A DNA stretch of 64,000 nucleotides, taken from Candidatus Phosphoribacter hodrii. Lineage in GTDB: Bacteria; Actinomycetota; Actinomycetes; Actinomycetales; Dermatophilaceae. Position numbers and translations under genes: made by a program. The notes under the pieces were generated by a model. It was not told the DNA's origin. It saw only the letters and a list, made by a program, of their open reading frames with translations, and searched no databases. This document shows, one piece after another, positions 63,901 through 64,000 of this stretch. Location: assembly GCA_016707175.1 (NCBI GenBank), contig JADJIB010000005.1, positions 124,001-188,000 on the forward strand, given 5' to 3'. Within the stretch, counting starts at the first letter, position 1, and every line of letters starts with the position of its first letter.

Positions 63901-64000
63901 TTCCCCGTGCCGCTCGTGCTGGGCAGCTCCGGGCTCGGGCTCTTCGGCATCCTTGCCGGCGTCGGCATCAACCACGGGCGGGTCGAGGACCCGAGTGCTC
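60931..64000 (+). CDS. very large multidomain protein, 3' end off the window
   Basis: ATG 60931, after an AAGGAAG ribosome-binding site (60920-60926), opens a frame that remains open to the window edge: at least 1023 residues with no stop. There is no signal peptide. Residues 1-470 are beta-rich. Residues about 495-565 resemble an OmpA-like peptidoglycan-binding fold (LTVSGFASYEG, NRALSARRRDGMIAALRSVG). A hydrophobic segment lies near 725-765 (LGALSILAPLSASATEL). The C-terminal 170 visible residues (GYTLDIPAGSLTAAPPLDNI to GLGLFGILAGVGINHG) resemble the DUF6603 group. Function unknown. It is divergent from kdpFABC. Confidence 0.75.
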   Translation, partial: MALWDELPSALRDSGELDGLRPLLDGLTGTGPVETTEPDGTWSTYTATQDLTGPLALDPRTGGFSSSSGSTGTPIEFPDPRVTVELGLHLTGPGGTMDGGWRVILHAPSLRIRMPFLRGAMLDSFGHLRFDAANPIVRFTLPALRVRVQQLSGAAVGVDLLSATTAGPAVDQVYEFIRMEPPYALVGPSDTVGFAFRTAVLDLSGTAGPSGVPAGARAMPSNWQGLFLPDVRLFVAPEGLDGLSVMAGVENLWIGIGVHEGVTGLFEAEVVNRGHAPAIVVRFVTEAGQQIGFTGDSAQLPEHTTVYAESSGGLGAYAVSITVNGVRTDDDRAPVTTPPAGSISVAVALTAVGGGPVVTTRTITVSRSATPVTAGASGTPVTVRTTSSEAAYLVLVEPSTPTSARVRLSSGAAATWAWPGGTITGTEAEVPVAQGATVAVTAVTTAGQVQTLDAYYLFDRPKVADGDAYAVNPANTHIGPATDRTHHSASALFIDHARTRLSVIGAATQLTVSGFASYEGDSTTAQEQRNRALSARRRDGMIAALRSVGYTNVVAGSADGTAAARAGTSIDGQPAPAAGSASWWRARAVSADPPASITVTGELTRPAPTPPARTDPTPTRSQPPDCFHKIGVRVELVRSTFVRCEIYGEFDIETATEASLRRRGQPALRSGPRNAADGVCTFLVRLRIAEDQGAWEVSGEFRAKEGDLDGLAEMTDSNANQVALDILGALSILAPLSASATELSPAAGAVVALGSIALGASDLLHTHRLTLRGAEIIVSQGILGADGITTVSQRGTQVTVLVDIEAAFSFDLTLVRVDPAHPIVTRYKAIGLRSSWDTVPAGGGGVDYVPLPVFFPDRGYTLDIPAGSLTAAPPLDNILRILGVRVSRDNPTYLEVEVGLGLDLGVITIETVRVRARVDGPPLDLQLTKFGASVDIPNVLTGRGYLSFETGGFSGSFDLQLIPLKLRATASLAVRQAGGVTGVLLGIEVEFPVPLVLGSSGLGLFGILAGVGINHGRVEDPSA

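Noticed and set aside
1..64000. Insertion sequences, prophage or integrative elements
   Set aside because: No transposase, integrase, capsid or terminase genes are visible, and gene content looks chromosomal.

Overview
The window is about 64 kb of very GC-rich DNA (near 70 % by eye). It reads as a chromosomal segment of a high-GC actinobacterium. The proteins, the DUF222-type HNH gene, the DinB/mycothiol-transferase-type gene and the GTG starts fit an Intrasporangiaceae-like member of the Micrococcales, but that placement is an inference. I see no rRNA, tRNA, transposase, phage gene or CRISPR array.

Layout. 1-3.9 kb: the end of a small gene, a VapBC module, an AraC regulator, a WYL regulator and two VOC proteins. 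4-6.4 kb: an AAA ATPase paired with an alpha/beta hydrolase. 6.5-11.8 kb: pyridoxal kinase, rhodanese, an AbiEi/DUF559-like protein, a Fpg/Nei glycosylase, App1 and a cupin. 12-16.4 kb: a GlxA-type regulator with a MalY/PatB beta-lyase, then a penicillin-binding lipoprotein. 16.4-16.95 kb: a gene-free block made almost entirely of three repeat types. 17-22.5 kb: SRPBCC, SulP, MOSC, a small membrane protein, a sigma factor fused to a zinc-binding domain, and a GH1 glycosidase. 22.4-34 kb: amidohydrolase, lipoproteins, a secreted peptidase, Nudix, ferritin, a two-component system divergent from an ABC exporter, DinB and an NhaP antiporter. 34-39 kb: NfeD-flotillin, HNH protein and MFS. 39-48 kb: histidine utilisation (IclR regulator, hutH, hutU, an M20 amidohydrolase, hutF, hutI) with a second VapBC inserted on the opposite strand. 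48-53 kb: a secreted subtilase and the pxpABC 5-oxoprolinase operon. 53-60.7 kb: kdpFABCDE for potassium. 60.9 kb to the end: one very large open gene that runs off the window.

How genes work together. HutH, HutU, HutF and HutI degrade histidine by the route through N-formylglutamate. No classical HutG is visible, and the M20 amidohydrolase between hutU and hutF is the natural candidate for the last step. PxpABC opens 5-oxoproline to glutamate, next door. KdpFABC is an ATP-driven K+ pump controlled by KdpDE, all in one overlapping operon.

Two window-wide signals stand out. First, the octamer GTATGCCG (either strand) occurs about 98 times by hand count, against about two expected from base composition. 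It forces otherwise rare codons (TAT for Tyr, GCA for Ala), supplies several start codons and forms inverted pairs beside genes, so it looks selected at the DNA level, as uptake or architecture motifs are. Second, at least a dozen genes are broken by single-base shifts, mostly in G or C runs, and the 3' end of hutI lies in an implausible G/C homopolymer block. These look like sequencing indels in a draft assembly. I give repaired gene extents and mark each one.
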